A stretch of DNA of 64,000 nt from Eremothecium cymbalariae DBVPG#7215 (taxonomy: Eukaryota; Ascomycota; Saccharomycetes; Saccharomycetales; Saccharomycetaceae): positions 1 to 64,000 of the forward strand of contig NC_016456.1 in the NCBI RefSeq assembly GCF_000235365.1, written 5' to 3'. Made by a program: the position numbers and the translations under genes. Every line of letters begins with the position of its first letter. Positions within the stretch are counted from its first letter, which is position 1. Positions 19,163 through 29,771 of this stretch are shown piece after piece. The notes beneath the pieces were generated by a model. That model searched no databases. It had not been told where the DNA came from and saw only the letters and a program-made list of their open reading frames with translations.

Positions 19163-19232
19163 TGAAAAATTAGGTGTCTACAATATTTATCGACGTTAAA
19201 AATTTTTTATCATTAAGAAGCCATGCGATGAG
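19163..19232 (+). promoter_or_regulatory. RRPE and PAC elements of the IPI1 promoter
   Basis: TGAAAAATT at 19163-19171 and AAAAATTTT at 19198-19206 are RRPE-type (Stb3) sites. GCGATGAG at 19225-19232 is a perfect PAC core, 62 nt before the IPI1 ATG. RRPE upstream of PAC is the standard arrangement at ribosome-biogenesis genes. The 224-bp region is shared with divergent RQC1. Confidence 0.7.
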
Positions 19233-19293
19233 TTGAATTAACTAACACAAGGTGCCGTTTAATTGCGATACACAGGGCTGCAGTAAGGATATA

Positions 19294-20361
19294 ATGGCTA
19301 AGAAAAAGACTCTGAAGCAGCAAGACTTCCAAAAGAAGAAACTGAAAGTGGGAAAACCGAAAATACCTGCTTCGAATGTGACTGACGCATCATTTGTTGC
19401 AAAAACCATCCATCTACCTAATCAGACGAAGTTACAGTTAACTGCTGATTTGCAAGGCGACATTACAAGAAGGCTTTCGCTGTGTAAACACCATAGTGAT
19501 GTTACTAGGAAAGAAACTTTGATCTACTTTCAATCCGTGGTGCCCCGGGTTATTCATGGAAAGGTAATGTCTCGTCTAATGAATAGTTGTATTCCTTTAA
19601 TGTGCGATACGGAACGGTCAGTGCGGGATGAATTGCTCAAATTGTTCGATATAGTAGGAGAGAACAATGCGAATGTGCTTAAACTTCAAATCAGACCGTT
19701 GGTTCTATTTATTAGTAGCGCGATGACACATATTTCTAGCACAGTACAACGTGATTGTGGGAAATTTCTGAAATGCATAATGAAACATTGTGGTGACGAA
19801 CTGGTAAGATGTTCGTGGGTGAAAATTTTAAAGGGTATGCTAACTGTTCTTGGATGGCCCTTGACAGATGAGATGAATCCCTCTTCAGGAGGAGGTTTCA
19901 AAATGGTCCTAAACAGCAGCAACGTCGTTAACATAAACAAAGACAAGAAATTTCAGCACCATAATATACAGGCACTTACCGAATTCATACGTATAGGCTG
20001 CCTAGAATCTCACAACATCCCATTGGAGAATGCCAATGATAAAAGCGACCGCGTCTTGTATGGGAAATACCTCATTCCGAACTACCCGCAGCCTTATGCA
20101 TACTTGAAGCTTTCCATTCGTGAGTTCAACTCCCGCTTGACAGGTAGCCCCAGATCTTCCAACAAGGATATCTTTACACTTCATGAGCTGGAAACCATTG
20201 CCTGCGAAGATCTCTCCACAAGACGCCACGTCTTCCTAGACCATTTTCACGACAGAATTATGCTTCATCTGCCTTCATTAATCAAAGACGGCGGCGATCG
20301 TGGCCGCAGCGCAAGCAGTCTGCTGAAGCTGCTCGAGCAACTTCAGCAGACTGCATCATAG
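19294..20361 (+). CDS. IPI1: Pre-60S Rix1-complex subunit Ipi1
   Basis: Subunit of the Rix1-Ipi1-Ipi3 complex, which acts on late nuclear pre-60S particles during ITS2 processing and is also linked to pre-replicative complexes. The ATG at 19294 begins MAKKKTLKQQDFQKKKLKVG, matching the basic N terminus of the family. The in-frame GTG 14 codons upstream is not used. The product is 355 residues (S. cerevisiae 334). HEAT-like helical repeats fill about 60-250, and the Ipi1/TEX10 signature region includes VTRKETLIYFQSVVPRVIHG. Ortholog of YHR085W. Its 3' part becomes C-rich, a bias that continues 900 bp past the stop. Confidence 0.9.
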   Translation: MAKKKTLKQQDFQKKKLKVGKPKIPASNVTDASFVAKTIHLPNQTKLQLTADLQGDITRRLSLCKHHSDVTRKETLIYFQSVVPRVIHGKVMSRLMNSCIPLMCDTERSVRDELLKLFDIVGENNANVLKLQIRPLVLFISSAMTHISSTVQRDCGKFLKCIMKHCGDELVRCSWVKILKGMLTVLGWPLTDEMNPSSGGGFKMVLNSSNVVNINKDKKFQHHNIQALTEFIRIGCLESHNIPLENANDKSDRVLYGKYLIPNYPQPYAYLKLSIREFNSRLTGSPRSSNKDIFTLHELETIACEDLSTRRHVFLDHFHDRIMLHLPSLIKDGGDRGRSASSLLKLLEQLQQTAS

Positions 20362-22167
20362 ACCGTGCTACCCATCAATTATTGTAACCCCTCCTTCCAT
20401 ATACGGAATAATATACCACTCCATCCTTCCCGCTCATCTCTGCGTCCCTTCTAGCTGCCCAACACAAAGCGTATCTTTACGCCAACCAGTTTTATATAGC
20501 TCATCACCACCCACATACCTTCTCTAAGTCGCGCTGTCAAAGGTTATATACACATTTAATACAAGGTTGATTAGCCTAAAATCACAAATCGGGTAATCTA
20601 CAGACATTATCGATTCTCTTACTTCGACATCTCGCCGGCCTACGTATGCAACCTTAGATCAAAAAGGAACCTCTGCTACACTTGCAAACTTGAACTGCTG
20701 GGTTCAATCTGCTTTCCTGCTTCTTACCCCTCTCTGCCAAAGACGAATGGCCCTCTCCCTGCCTAAACTCTCTCTTCCCACCCTGTCGGCGGGAAACCCT
20801 GGCGCGGTCGCTCAGCAAACCTACCACAGTAGTACCAAAGCAACCGCAGCTCAACAGCCTAACCACACACACGCCCTCTCACCATATAAATACATTCCTC
20901 AGCCATAAACCCCGCCGCCAAACCAGCTTACTCCCCACCCACAGAATATACACCGTTCGCCCACCTCTCTATAACGCTTTCAGCACGTGACTCAACAGCT
21001 CTAAGAACCCTCAAACTTCATTGGTCCATAGCACCACATCCAACTCTAATATTCCCAGACAGAATAAGCAGCCAGGCAGATAATACTCTCCTACCACACC
21101 CCAGCAGGCATCTACGAAACATTACACAAACTAAAAACCCACTAACTACTAGATTACGTAGCTTCCATTTTCACATACTACTCAACATATTGTTTTATCG
21201 CCACTTTGAAACCCCCATCCCACCACCTTTCGGCACAAACCTAAAGGACGGTAAACAATCAGAACTCTGCTCGAAGGGTTTTAGATTTAGATTTAGATTT
21301 AGGTTTTTTTTTCATTGTGAAAAGAATCCTTCATAACAATTTTACCATCCATCCATCATCATCATCACCAACAACCAACCACAACCCGTATCCTTATACA
21401 TTATTAACACAAACCAAAAAAAACTATTTTCTTTTCCTTTTGACTGACTATCAGTTTTCTAACATAACAACGGACAACAAAGCCAACTAGGGAAGGAAGT
21501 GAGGTCTAAAAGGGCTATATATCACAATATAAGACGAAAGAGCAAACTGGAGAAAGTTTTTATTTTCAGAAGTAAAGCTTGTTATTACATATAGTCTCAC
21601 CGAGATCAGCAGCATTTATATTTGATCTTTTTTGGTTTTCTGTTGTTATTATTGTTATATTATTATTATTGTTCCTGTTTTATTTTATTTTAGTTAACTT
21701 CATCAAACTTTTTTGCCTCTTAAGAAAGACGCTTAGGATCCCTATTTTACTCTAGCTCTGTTTGTTCATTAAGTTGATCCTTCTGTCTCGTTATTTGGTT
21801 TTAGTTTTCAGTTTTGTTTTTCTTTTCCATTTGAAGTTTTTTCTTTCAAGAGAGAGAGGCCTCTATTAAAAAGCAGGGTATTTTTTGGAACAAGTCTTTA
21901 TTTTAAGCTTGATTTAGTTTGTTTTGGTTTCTGTCTGTCGGGGGTACGCTTCAGCAGTTGATTCCTGTTCTGTTCCGTTCCTTTCCAGTGTGTTTTGAAC
22001 GGGGGACAGTTGACGCCTTTGCAATATAATTCGTTGCCAGTTGTCCCGCCGCCCCTCACCCACTCTCTCATACACATCCCCCTCCTTCGTCCTCGTTGCC
22101 GTCCTCTTCGCGACCCCCAACGCCCTCAATTTGATCTTTCTTTCGTCATTATCATTTGCTGGACCAA
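20362..22167. promoter_or_regulatory. IPI1/NAM8 spacer with long ATG-free NAM8 upstream region
   Basis: A 1.8-kb tandem spacer. It has a Reb1-type CGGGTAA at 20590-20596, a perfect TATA box (TATAAATA) at 20885-20892, and CACGTG at 20984-20989. A (GATTTA)n run lies at 21282-21302, followed by T-rich sequence. After the ATG at 20747 there is no further ATG on the + strand until NAM8. The first half is C-rich and the second T-rich. No protein or RNA gene was recognised. The likely content is the NAM8 promoter and a very long 5' leader. Confidence 0.55.
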
Positions 22168-23976
22168 ATGTCTTTCAATTCATCCTACAATTCGCAGGTC
22201 ATGCAAGATTATACATATAACGGAGCCGGGCAATTTCGTGCGCAGCAGAATAGCGCGCTGACCCGGCAGCTTTCAGCATCATCAGCAGCTTCGACGTCTT
22301 CCAATGGGCCGGAGACGACTTCGACACAGCTGTATATGGGTGATTTAGATGCTAGCTGGACTGAAAATGATATTAAGCAGATCTGGGCGACTCTTGGGGA
22401 GCCCAACGTCCAAGTTAAGTTGATCAAGAACAGTGGCCCGATGAATAACTCGGGGTACTGCTTTGTTGAGTTTCCGTCGAACCTATCAGCTACCAATGCT
22501 TTGTTGAAAACCGGGCTGCCCATTCCTGTGGATCCTTCACGGTCGCTTAAGCTGAATTGGGCTTCCTTTGCTACGGCCCCAGGCACTGAGTTTTCTATTT
22601 TCGTCGGGGATTTGGCTCCCAACGTTAGCGAATCGCAGTTGTTCGAACTGTTTATTTCACGGTACTCGTCAACGCTAAACGCCAAGATCGTATTCGACCA
22701 AGTCACCGGGGTTTCCAAGGGATATGGCTTTGTAAAGTTTGGAAACGAGGCAGAGCAGCAGCGCTCCTTAGTGGAGATGCAAGGTGTTTTTCTCAATGGC
22801 AGAGCTATTAGGGTTTCGACAACGTCCAAAAACAAGTCTCGTTTTCGAGGAGGACTTTCCGGGACCGTAACATCCGCCGCTGCCGCTACTGCGGGGCCAC
22901 CAGTGGGTAATCTCTCCGGGGTTATTCAGACGAGCAGCCCGCAAACGCTCCCACAACAATCACAATTTATATATCCTGTCCAGCAACAGCCTGTGCTATC
23001 CCAGTTTACAGATCCTAATAATACCACTGTATTTATAGGCGGGTTGTCATCACTTGTTACTGAGGAGGAACTACGCGCCTACTTCCAGCCCTTTGGTCAA
23101 ATAGTATATGTTAAGATTCCTGTAGGGAAGGGTTGTGGTTTCGTTCAGTATGTGGACCGCAGCTCGGCAGAAAACGCTATTGCTAAGATGCAGGGATTCC
23201 CAATAGGCAATTCCAGAATCAGATTGTCTTGGGGCAGGAGCGCGAAGCAGGCCGCTGGGATGCAACAGGTCTTTGCCATGACATTGCAACATCAACAACC
23301 CCAAAAGACGCAGCAACAGCAACAGCACCACAATCATCATCATAACACACAGCAGTCGATCCAGGAATCTCAGAAGCATCGGGCCCCGCAACAACAGCAA
23401 CAAACCGCAGCTAATAACACTTCCACAACTACTACAACAGTTCCTAATTTGGCTACTGGTGGTGCTGCTGGCACTACCTCTGCTGGCACTGCGCAACCGT
23501 TGCTGCAACAGCAGTTACAGCAACAATTCCCGTACCAACAACAACCTGCTATGCCACAGACTTACAGTTATACTCTGGACTCTATTAGCGGCACTGGGTC
23601 AAACTACGTCCCAATGTCCCATATACCACCTATTCAGTTAACATACCAATCATCTGCTATTATTGATCCTTCATCTTCGTCTGCTTTGCTTCCAAACCTA
23701 ACTACATTAGATTATTCAGGGTTCCCTTCTTCCAACAATTCTAACTTCAACTTCTCGCCTTCCACCTCACTAGGTGCAGGCTTCAATCAGCAAGTTTTCG
23801 ATTATTCTAACAGCGACATGGGAACGCCAATGGCACAGACACCGAATACTGCGGCCAGCACCCAGTCGACAAAGCATCCCCAAATCTTCGTGCAAGGTGG
23901 GGAGGCCTACGTCAAAGGTAGGAATAGCTCGATAGATAGGTTGGAGCAAGGTAGCAACGGATACATTTTTGTATAA
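22168..23976 (+). CDS. NAM8: U1 snRNP-associated RNA-binding protein Nam8
   Basis: Three-RRM protein of the U1 snRNP (TIA-1 family) that stabilises U1 at weak 5' splice sites by binding U-rich sequence downstream. It is required with Mer1 for meiotic splicing. The ATG at 22168 (MSFNSSYNSQVMQDY) gives 602 residues against 523 in S. cerevisiae; a TTG four codons upstream is not used. RRM1 starts near 56 (LYMGDLD), RRM2 near 141 (IFVGDLAPNV, RNP1 KGYGFVKF), RRM3 near 285 (VFIGGLSS, RNP1 GCGFVQYV). The C-terminal 220 residues are Gln/Asn/Ser-rich and end RLEQGSNGYIFV, as in the family. Ortholog of YHR086W. Its meiotic partner target SPO22 is also in this window. Confidence 0.94.
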   Translation: MSFNSSYNSQVMQDYTYNGAGQFRAQQNSALTRQLSASSAASTSSNGPETTSTQLYMGDLDASWTENDIKQIWATLGEPNVQVKLIKNSGPMNNSGYCFVEFPSNLSATNALLKTGLPIPVDPSRSLKLNWASFATAPGTEFSIFVGDLAPNVSESQLFELFISRYSSTLNAKIVFDQVTGVSKGYGFVKFGNEAEQQRSLVEMQGVFLNGRAIRVSTTSKNKSRFRGGLSGTVTSAAAATAGPPVGNLSGVIQTSSPQTLPQQSQFIYPVQQQPVLSQFTDPNNTTVFIGGLSSLVTEEELRAYFQPFGQIVYVKIPVGKGCGFVQYVDRSSAENAIAKMQGFPIGNSRIRLSWGRSAKQAAGMQQVFAMTLQHQQPQKTQQQQQHHNHHHNTQQSIQESQKHRAPQQQQQTAANNTSTTTTTVPNLATGGAAGTTSAGTAQPLLQQQLQQQFPYQQQPAMPQTYSYTLDSISGTGSNYVPMSHIPPIQLTYQSSAIIDPSSSSALLPNLTTLDYSGFPSSNNSNFNFSPSTSLGAGFNQQVFDYSNSDMGTPMAQTPNTAASTQSTKHPQIFVQGGEAYVKGRNSSIDRLEQGSNGYIFV

Positions 23977-26471
23977 ACGTTTTGTGACTGTGTACTTTTG
24001 CCCTTAAAACAAGGCACATTCTTCCTCTGCTTTTCCCACTATTCTGTTTTTGGTTTAATCACACTTCACCACCACCCCACCCCTTTAATTCATTGCGCAG
24101 TTTGTTTTTCGGTTTCATTATTATCAGAGTCGGCTAAGTTTTTATTCATTTTACTCATCATTATTTTTACATTATCTTACTTCATTGTTTAATTTGCGTT
24201 TCTGTCTGTATTTTTCCGTATCCTCCATGCTCACCACACCAGCACGATCCTTACATTTTTAGGAATTTCATTTTTTTGACCAGTATTACTTCTAATAAGA
24301 ATTTATTTTATTATATAATTTTATGACGATTATCTTTTAACACAAGACCAAGAGATTTCTGGAAGTACGAAAAGAGTGTTGAAGACAAAAAAACAATAAA
24401 ATACAACAAATAAATGAATATGGTGATCTCATCACCACTATTACCCACCCCTAACTTTCATTGTTCATTTTTAAGATAATCGACACAAACTATATGGTAG
24501 ATAACTATGGAAGGGGATAATACGATTTTACATTTATTTTTACATCATTTTCTCCCAAAGTATATTTTGATCTTCTGTAACCCATACGCATATTATTCCT
24601 AGTAATAATATATCGTTTATATATATATAACCTATTGTATGTGTAATGGGGTTTCTGCTATATTGTTTCATGGATACCTCTCCCTTTCAACAATAAGATA
24701 TCCGCGGCGTTTGCTAATGATGTTGCGGTTATTCTAGATGTATGTGCTCAGTTCTATGTTACATGTGCATTTTCCGTTTACTAACTACTACTCCCTTGTC
24801 CAAATCTGTCAAAAATGATGAGACTTGATACATCGTGGATCAACAACGCACGCTAATCTCCATTCCCTGCAAGATTTGGGATCAGTAACCCCCCCACCCC
24901 CAGGCACGCCGTAGCTCATCAAATTTGCAGACAAAATAGCATTAGAATCATTTGAAGTCTTAATTGTTCTATTTTTTGGACTACTAGCCGGATCTTACGG
25001 TACAAAAAGTAAGCCCGATAGGCAATCAGCTCGACCGTACAGATGCTGCTGCTGAACAACCACCGATATCTTTCTGTCCCAATTGGGAATTACGAAAATT
25101 AACTCTAAATCGAACAAGTGAAGATAATGCTGTAGAGGCAGCTGTACAAGTTCTGAGTTAGAGTTGCGGCTATAAATTGAATCGCTTATATATATTTTTG
25201 ATGAATGTAGTCAGATAACAGGCTTATGAGTAGCGTCTTGACCGAAACTGGTAAAAATGTCGTTGCAATTGCTGTAGCACATACTTACACAGCAGATATA
25301 TCGCCTACCATCGTAAAAGTACACGTTTGTGGAATATTTTTCTTCCATAGGGAGTCTGTCTCGTCTCTTTTAGTTTATACCACACGTCAGAGCAAACATC
25401 TTCTGGTGGTGAAATATGCATCCATTCATCTAGGAACGTGATCTGTCTTGTTGCGAATCTTGAGTTGTAGGCCTTCCTCTTCGCATGTATCTTTTCTTTT
25501 GAACAAGAATGCAGCAGATCCTACGTTCTGATACATTCTCATTCATTTTTTCGTTAACATGGAACCTGAGATTACAGGAAGATTAGATATTTTTCTGGTG
25601 CTAAATTATTGTTAACCATAGCTTAAACAGGTCAAGATAAAATCTGCAAGTTAATGTGTGGTTTCCATGACTTCGATTAAGTATTTCCTGGATCGAACAG
25701 GCCAAAACTGTTTGATCAGCCCCCCCCATGTAAATCATAAGCAAGTCAGATATTGTGCCAGCTAAGACTTACAGCAACAACAGGTCTAAGTTTTTTGGAT
25801 CCTGAATGGCTTCAGACTAAATTTTTTTTAGAATACAATACATACTGAAACACTAATTAAAAATATCCATGTTAGAGAAGAGATGAAATGTCCTATACAT
25901 TGTTAGCGAATTGTTCTTGAAAAAATGTACTGATAATGGTATCAAATACTAGAATAAAATAAAAAGTTGTTGTGAACACGAATTGAAAATTGTCAGCAGG
26001 AAATAGAAGGAGGCCATAGGAGGCAAAGAGACAGAGTTGAGTGCCTACCTAGGGTTGGATCAGTATAAGAGTCGCAAAAGCTCCCAAAAATAGTAATAAG
26101 GTTTTCGAATGTGCTGTTCCGTAGGAGATGTTACTTCTTGGACGCGCACGATGGAGTGGCAGGAGATATGTGTACGGCACATTCGATTACATAACCCGTT
26201 GCCGTGTATCCATAGGCTGATATGGAGGAACAGACACAGACCTGCTGGTGGTGTGAGGAGGAGAGCAATTGATATTCTTCTGTATTCGCCATGCTGAAGT
26301 GTGTATGTAATTGATATTCATGAATACATCATATGCCGCTCCTCGCTCCCCCTCACCCCTCATAGTTACATTGCACAACGTTTTGAAGGGGTTGGCATAA
26401 AAGAATAATAACTATATTATTCCAGATCCAAATCACGGTCCCATGATTATTCGTAGCAAGAGCTGGGATTA
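23977..26471. other. Large convergent NAM8/C2H2 spacer
   Basis: 2.5 kb between convergent genes, far longer than other convergent gaps here. The first part is AT-rich 3' sequence. A perfect branch-point heptamer TACTAAC lies at 24779-24785 on the + strand, with GTATGT at 24637 and 24740 upstream and the first downstream YAG at 24883-24885, but no coding exons fit. Poly-C runs occur at 24890-24900 and 25720-25726. The only open frames are under 75 codons and unconvincing. No tRNA, snoRNA or centromere consensus was recognised. S. cerevisiae has RTC3 between NAM8 and RPF1; no remnant was seen here. Confidence 0.45.
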
Positions 26472-27302
26472 TTAGGGCTTCTTCGTAGTTGAATCATTAT
26501 CTCTTCCGTGGAGTCTCTCATGTCTTAGCATGTTACTCCTCACGTTAAAGCTTTTATTGCAACCCGGATGTCTACAGCAGAATGGTCGTTGGCCTGTATG
26601 AGTGAGCATATGCGTCTTGAGCGTTGAAGGTCTGCGACATTCCCTCCCGCAGACTTTGCAGACATTTTTCCTTATTCCATCGGGAGAAGAATGCTCGATT
26701 GTTCCCGAAGTCATTCCTGGGGATATTGGAAGGGTAGGTACTGTTGAACTCATAGGTGGGGAAATGTAGTGCTTGCCTTGTAAGTCACCGGATGTTATGA
26801 TGACAGCGTGATGTATATCTCGGGATTCAGTACCTGGCATAACCTGTGATATCGACGGTAATCTCAAATGCTGCTGAGAATTTGGCGCAGCACCACTTGC
26901 AAGGGGCGGTGGTAAAGAGGCTAATAATTGGCTCAGATGCTGGTAAACACTATTATATTCCTCCGTAGTCAGCTTTCCATCTAATGACTGGTATAACGAA
27001 TTTTTGAGAGATACAAGAACCTCCATTATCGCTGTCACTTGCGGTGAACTTTTTCGTAGTGCGTAAGAACCAGCTACCATCGACTGATGCGGAGGTCGCT
27101 TGCAATATGGCAGTTGTCCCGTCAGCGGCGGAATCAACGGCTGCAAACCGCCCACCGGCGAACCTATCGAAGGTGTTACCGTTATTGCCGCTGTATCAGG
27201 TGTTCGCAACGGATACAGAGGCATGCTCATCGAAGAACTAGTCATTTTCTTATGGGATTCAGGAATTGAAATTTGCTGCACGTTATAATGGCTTGTCTGC
27301 AT
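26472..27302 (-). CDS. C2H2 zinc-finger transcription factor (Cmr3/YPR015C-like fingers)
   Basis: Probable DNA-binding regulator of 276 residues. Two adjacent C2H2 fingers sit at the C terminus (about 211-267). The first is CX2C-X12-HX3H beginning CKVCGREC, and the second is CX4C-X12-HX3H beginning CCRHPGCNKSFNVRSNM, joined by a THTGQRPF linker. The PSTLKTH and FNVRSNMLRH helices resemble the S. cerevisiae Cmr3/YPR013C-YPR015C group, by memory only. The N-terminal 200 residues are Ser/Pro-rich and without known domains. Start at the first ATG. It lies between two 2.5-kb spacers, a setting typical of genes with complex promoters. No ortholog is known to me at the syntenic S. cerevisiae position. 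Target genes are unknown. Confidence 0.85.
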   Translation of the reverse strand: MQTSHYNVQQISIPESHKKMTSSSMSMPLYPLRTPDTAAITVTPSIGSPVGGLQPLIPPLTGQLPYCKRPPHQSMVAGSYALRKSSPQVTAIMEVLVSLKNSLYQSLDGKLTTEEYNSVYQHLSQLLASLPPPLASGAAPNSQQHLRLPSISQVMPGTESRDIHHAVIITSGDLQGKHYISPPMSSTVPTLPISPGMTSGTIEHSSPDGIRKNVCKVCGRECRRPSTLKTHMLTHTGQRPFCCRHPGCNKSFNVRSNMLRHERLHGRDNDSTTKKP

Positions 27303-27913
27303 TTCTATTGACCTTACTGTTCTTCCTGACGACCACCAGAATCGATGGACACGACCAAGGCTTCCTTCCTTCCCTGTCTCTATTGATATGCTATCAAAAG
27401 AGAATAATAACCCAAAAAAAGTATAAATCCAAAAACTAAAACCACACAGACCCTTGGTTGGGACTGGGACTGGGGGAAAAACTATCCCGTCCCTTCTTAT
27501 ACAAGTTCTTCATATATATATATATCCTTATACACCAAAACTATATATAAACTGATAAAAAACATCTCTAAATAAGTAAACATTCTACATAAAAGCCGAC
27601 AAGATCCATTGTTCCAAGAGAATGTCCGTATGACTACAATATACCATCCCATAATTCGTTGAGGGGAAAATTCTTGAACATAATGAAATCCTACACATAG
27701 CTGTGAAGATCCTTTTCGTAAACTTGTCTTTATCCCCTCCTTCATCCTCCTGCCAACCCCCATCCCCCCAAACCCTCTCTTGGTTCTTCTGCACACTATT
27801 TAGAAGAATACTACACATTATAAGAAAATAAACCCCCGCCCCATAACGATTCTCTGGAGGTTGGCACCTGTATTCGCTATAAACCTAGCCTACGGAAGCA
27901 GCCTTTGCTCTGT

Positions 27914-27947
27914 GTGTTTTGTGCACAGCGTGCTGTGCACAAAACAC
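27914..27947. repeat. Perfect 16-bp inverted repeat with 2-nt spacer
   Basis: Left arm GTGTTTTGTGCACAGC at 27914-27929, spacer GT, right arm its exact reverse complement at 27932-27947. Each arm itself contains the palindrome GTGCAC. It lies about 610 bp upstream of the zinc-finger gene start and 1.8 kb from SWR1. It could form a hairpin or cruciform, or bind a dimeric factor; no T-run follows that would suggest a terminator. Confidence 0.8.
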
Positions 27948-29168
27948 GAGAATGGCCTCTTAAAAAGGACAAAACGAAGACAGAATCGGAAGAACAAAAA
28001 ATCATGCCTACATGCATACGTGACATCGGATATGCGTTTGCATCAGATTTAGAGATCAATTCATAAATTCCCTTTTCGGCAATGAAACGTCTAATCCATT
28101 GGTCGATCACCTATTCGCAAAAACAGGAAACGTGCCTCTTGTCCAGAATACAATAGGGTATAGATAATTCTCAAAAGGGGATTCTACTAATGCCTTTCAA
28201 AAAGGTATTGTTTTATTGTTGTATCTTTAGTGGTTGTTTATAGCAAAATCATAGAGAAATTGTGTAGGCTACGTATGAAGGTTTTATTGGGATGTCGGTG
28301 AGAAAGAGGTCCATCCTCACCGTATGTCATTTAAGATATCGTAGTATGATATGGCTTACAGCAGGATGGCCATGTGCAGAGGGAAAAGACAAATAAGGAT
28401 TAGTTTCAGTGGGTATGGAGAAGGACGCAGATATAGATATATGGATAATGTGTTATTTTTAGGGTCTGTCGATAGGATCGCTCAATAGGGTGCGAACGGG
28501 ACGATCAGTAGAAGTGTTAAGGATCTTACGATAAGTGTATTGATCTGTACTGCGTATTTCTTGGGTAAGAAAAAAAGGACTGCCGATATCTTTGATCGCG
28601 GAGATTATTGATTATATTGTTATCATCCAAAGACGCAGATGTATTTACGACAGAAAAGAGTCGACTCTTAACGCCTTCGGATGTGCTTATATGACAATAA
28701 TATGTAAAACGCGGGTAGAGATAGAGAGGGAACGGGCGCAATGCAACGGGACCGTGTTTAGTTTTCTCGGTGTATCGAAAGAGTAGGCTCTTGACATTTT
28801 TAGAAACCTACAATGCCAAGCTGTGTCACTCCCTCAGAGGGTCCCTGTTACAATCTTGAATTTTTTTTCTTTGTTGTATTGGGTACCAGCTGTAGATTGG
28901 ACACATCAATCATCACTCTGGCGGAAATTCTCAACGCTACGCAACGAATAAAAATACAAACAGCTTACAGAGAATGTGGCTAAAAGAAGTCAATTGATAA
29001 ACGTATATGAACGCAGAATATTCTTTTGCCAAAGTCTTTTCCTACTGGTGTCTGGGCACTATCCGGGCCCTATGGACATCATCATAGGTAAATATTACTA
29101 TATATACAGAATACACGGAAACACATGATATATATGTGGTATATCTTGCGGGGTCCTATCTAAATTTG

Positions 29169-29239
29169 AAGGAGAAGGGAAAGAAAAAGAAGTAGTAGAG
29201 GGAGAAGGAGAAGGAGAAGGAGAAGGAGAAGGAGAAGGA
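29169..29239. repeat. Polypurine tract with GGAGAA microsatellite
   Basis: About 70 nt almost free of pyrimidines on the + strand, ending in six to seven copies of GGAGAA (29201-29239). Such tracts exclude nucleosomes or form triplex DNA in vitro. Here it lies 530 bp upstream of SWR1. Confidence 0.7.
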
Positions 29240-29771
29240 ACAATTCGCTATGCCCAGGATGGTTATAAAGAGGGAGATCGGGCCCCAATGAATATTATAG
29301 TTCCACAGTTTCCGCCATCTACAAACAAAATCGTTTCAGCTTTAGGTTTTCGGTCTAATTACGATAGACCAGTATAGAAAACACATGCAAATCAATAGCA
29401 TCACAGACTAACCAGTCTTGGGAAACCACTAGATGGTTTTAGTTTGATGTTCTCTTCGTTTCTTTTTCTTGTGCTGTCTGCCTTTTTAGTTTTTCGTTGT
29501 TCTTTTTCCTTTTCCTCGCCACCCTAATGGAATTCTTCTTCACAACACCTAAATAAAGGCTAATAAGGAATAAATCAGTACAATATAAGGTGAAAAGAGA
29601 GTGGAGATCATCTGAAAATAGCGGAATTCAATATCTTGTATACCAGTGTTTCCATATTCACCAATTTCTTTTCGTTTCATCCTGCAAGGCATTTTTAATT
29701 TTCTGGATTTGAATTTTTTTATTTTTATTTTTATTCTCCCACCCAAACGTAAACTTGGAGGGGTTTTTTAA

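Larger units (their letters stand above)
27303..29771. promoter_or_regulatory. Divergent C2H2/SWR1 spacer
   Basis: 2.47 kb of divergent promoter sequence. It holds an (AT)n run at 27510-27526, a perfect 16-bp inverted repeat at 27914-27947, several CCCCT/AGGGG stress-element-like pentamers (for example 27661 and 27733), a polypurine tract with GGAGAA repeats at 29169-29239, and an ATTTTT repeat at 29713-29738 just before SWR1. Open frames are all short and without recognisable content. Most of the region is probably the promoter and leader of the zinc-finger gene. Confidence 0.5.

Noticed and set aside
25226..25441. 71-codon + strand frame in the NAM8/C2H2 gap
   Set aside because: Does not resemble RTC3 or any family; length is within chance for a 2.5-kb spacer.
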